From contig NC_066297.1 in assembly GCF_905404315.1 (NCBI RefSeq), forward strand, positions 2,666,001-2,730,000: a stretch of DNA of 64,000 nucleotides, in the 5' to 3' direction. The translations under genes were made by a program, and so were the position numbers. The notes beneath the pieces were generated by a model that saw only the letters and a program-made list of their open reading frames with translations, was not told where the DNA came from and made no database searches. Below, in pieces: positions 61,909-64,000 of the stretch (its first letter is position 1; each line of letters begins with the position of its first letter). The DNA is from Leptidea sinapis (taxonomy: Eukaryota; Arthropoda; Insecta; Lepidoptera; Pieridae).

Positions 61909-62832
61909 GAACCACTTTTTTCAGTTTGCCGGTGACACCTCTTCTACCGCCTTCTCGAACGCTGAAAGCGCATCTTCCAGCAACGAAAACTGGCGCTATG
62001 TCGTTGTGAAGCAATAGCCCGCGGAGCCCGGTATTCGGACACCTGTCGCATGACAGTGAAAACTTCTGGTGGGCATTTTGTAGTATACCATTCGACGTTA
62101 ATTCAGCTTTGATTTCGTAATGGAATCGACACTAAGTACCCCGCTACAATGAAGAAACAATCGATCAAAATTTTACCTGCGCTTCACTTTCGTAGGCGGC
62201 TCATTTTGAAACAGCCAAACTATCGACGCTGTTTCGAGATTCTATTGATAACCCAAGATTTGTCACTATTGATCACTATGTCGAAAACGCACCGAGACAA
62301 GCCTGCTTCAAATTTATTAATCAGATCCCGGCACGTTTCCACACAGGCCACGGTGATGTGCGAAAGAATCCTCCTCACGCAAAGGTACTCGTGTAGTATT
62401 TTGTGATCGCTTCCCGATCTAATCTGTAATGTATGCTGAATTTCTCCAAATGTTTTCTTTCTTTTTTTTATATAAAAATAAGGGACCAGTCGCGCAGGAC
62501 GATTGATATGCCCTGCCCATTACAATGCAGTGCCGCTCAGGATTCTTGAAGAAAAACACAATAATATTTACACATTATTGCTTCACGGCAGAAATAAGCA
62601 CCGTTGTGGTACCCTTAATCTATCCGGCAGCCTGTGTAAGGAAACCAACGGGCCATGCTCTTGAATTAAATTTTTCACTGCTAACAAATTTTCCTCGGTA
62701 ACAGCCCTAGAAGAACGACCATTTCTTTAATCATCCCCTTACGATAGACGACGGCGCTTAAATTCTATATGCCAACGGTAGATGGTCGCTTTAGAAGGGC
62801 CTAGACTCGTCTGATTTAAGTCCACGTTTGAA
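61909..62832 (-). pseudogene. mariner-type transposase relic, minus strand, interrupted by a repeat
   Basis: Minus-strand order: GLKSDESRPSKATIYRWHIE (HTH), ENLLAVKNLIQEHGPLV, then the inserted hairpin-chain repeat (62474-62645), then GEIQHTLQIRSGSDHKILHE, KFEAGLSRCVFDIV, DKSWV (first catalytic Asp region), INVEWYTTKCPPEVF and RAIASQRHSASF. Several stops. The right part is close to full gene order, so one ancient copy was split by a later insertion. Confidence 0.82.
62474..62645 (+). repeat. hairpin-chain repeat, copy 10, inserted in a mariner relic
   Basis: Runs from AAAATAAGGGACCAGTCGCG to CCGGCAGCCTGTGTAAGGAA. About 120 bp are missing between GATTCTTGAAGA and AAACACAATAATATTTACAC. Mariner transposase sequence continues on both sides (minus strand). 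Confidence 0.88.
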
Positions 62833-63065
62833 ATTATTAAAAATCATCGCACGAGATACGATAATTGAATTTACGTGTCGAAAAAATATGGAGAGATATT
62901 TAAAATCGTAACGATGGTATTTATACACGCAAATAATCACATATTTTGAAATAATTAAAATAAGCCTTTGTTTCATATATAAAATCAAAATCATTGAGGT
63001 AAATATTTATCTCAATTAATTTATTAATCAAAATTAAAGTTAATTAATATAACTGTATAGACATG

Positions 63066-63312
63066 ACGACCTATATAGTCGAGTGGTTAGCGACCATACA
63101 TACTAAAATAGAGGTCCCGGGGTCGAATCCCGGTAGGTGCAAACATTTATATGATAAATATGGATGTCTGTTTCCGAGTCATGGATGTTTATATGTATTT
63201 ATGTAAGTTTAAGTATAATAGTAATTAAATATATCGTTGCCTTGTGCCTATACAGGCCATGCCTAGTTTGGGGCAAGATAATTTGTGTAAAAGTGTGTCA
63301 ATAATAAAAAAA
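63066..63312 (+). repeat. tRNA-derived SINE with A-rich tail
   Basis: A-box-like TAGTCGAGTGGTTAGCGACC and B-box-like GGGGTCGAATCCCGG head, then GCCTTGTGCCTATACAGGCC, GGGGCAAGATAATTTGTGTA and AAGTGTGTCAATAATAAAAA. Head, body and A-rich tail are typical of a SINE, resembling butterfly Metulj-type elements (from memory). Confidence 0.75.
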
Positions 63313-63559
63313 AAAGAAATAAACGGGACGTTCCGCTGAGCACTGTTATCATTATTTCTCCGACACCCCCACCCCACAACTCACCTTCAGGTTGAATAAC
63401 GCTAGAGAAATTGGAAGCCAACGAGAAATTTTTCACCTTTACAAAGAATATGTAATAGTACTAGTAACCCTTATAGTATAGTTCAACCTTTAATATTTAT
63501 TTTTATTTATTATTCCATGAATTGTTGGGGTTTGGAATAAATTTTCGAAAGAAAACTAA

Positions 63560-63648
63560 ACCGGAATACGTTGGATGAGGGCAGAGCAGGATCAAACGTC
63601 GTGGAGGTCTTTGTCCAGCATTGGACCTCTTCCGGCTTATTTATAAAA
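63560..63648 (+). pseudogene. RTE-type LINE C-terminus, copy 4 (short)
   Basis: TTGGATGAGGGCAGAGCAGG and CGTCGTGGAGGTCTTTGTCC give WMRAEQDQTSWRSL, followed by a truncated end (TTGGACCTCTTCCGGC). Confidence 0.7.
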
Positions 63649-64000
63649 ACAATAATATAGAAAAACTACATGTCTCTAAAATGGCGTCCACTCAGCATAT
63701 TTGGAGCAACCAGGGTCGATAATATTTGAATCCAAAAAAAAATAATAGTAGGATGAAACCATTTGGAAAAGGACGAGAATATTACAAAATTGAAAGGAAT
63801 AATAGTTTACTGGCGATCAGAGGTCGGGAAGTGGAAGTTTCTATGGGTTCTATGGGTAAAAAACGGTTTATCTCGATTTCTGACGAAGTGCAAGCCTATG
63901 GAAAAAACTAAAATAGCAAATATGTAGGTAAGACACACTCTTTTCACATAACCTCAAAATTTATGTGAAAAATTCAAATCACCAAGTTATTGGTTAAGAT

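Noticed and set aside
63066..63140. tRNA gene on the plus strand
   Set aside because: The head is tRNA-like, but it continues into a SINE body with an A-rich tail, and the anticodon arm is not convincing.
1..64000. CRISPR array, bacterial operons, rRNA
   Set aside because: No regular direct repeats with unique spacers, no ribosome-binding-site/gene arrays and no rRNA landmarks; the DNA is eukaryotic.

Overview
The window looks like nuclear DNA of an insect, most likely a moth or butterfly (Lepidoptera). It is AT-rich, intron-rich and packed with short interspersed repeats: tRNA-derived SINEs, LINE 3' ends, mariner relics, Helitron-like ends and MITEs. There is no bacterial gene organisation, no CRISPR array and no rRNA.

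The one real gene is a plus-strand ortholog of the zinc-finger transcription factor castor (cas; vertebrate CASZ1). I could trace 24 coding exons from about 11.3 kb to the stop codon at 48,204-48,206. All junctions are GT-AG and phase-compatible. From the first in-frame ATG at 11,323 the joined reading frame is 4,815 nt (1,604 residues plus stop). Exons 1-6 code mostly for the N-terminal regulatory part: a basic RRKQ-like motif, DLS motifs, and a conserved LRDYA/ELLG-type helix. Exons 7-10 code for the first block of four castor-type fingers. Exons 12-17 carry five more finger-like modules with an AT-hook and a PNL/QL-rich linker. Exons 21-24 carry the last three. A 21.7 kb intron (14,042-35,756) separates the N-terminal exons from the finger exons. 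The true 5' end (promoter, any earlier exons) is not resolved.

Layout: 1-11,290 is upstream sequence with repeats (AT microsatellite, hairpin repeat, LINE tails, a cluster of TATCGATA sites). 11,291-14,041 holds exons 1-5. 14,042-35,756 is the giant intron, full of repeats and with no convincing second gene. 35,757-48,206 holds exons 6-24, with repeats in several introns. 48,207 to about 49,130 is a likely 3' UTR with three AATAAA signals. From 49.3 kb to the end there is a 30-31 bp tandem repeat, a broken LINE cut by an LTR-like block, a BEL/Pao integrase relic, several foldback elements, and a mariner relic interrupted by a copy of the hairpin repeat.

The most distinctive repeat is a family of about 300 bp with ten recognisable copies plus one remnant on both strands. 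Its consensus is a chain of four inverted repeats. I do not know its transposon class. All family names rest on reading translated and aligned sequence by eye; no database search was run.
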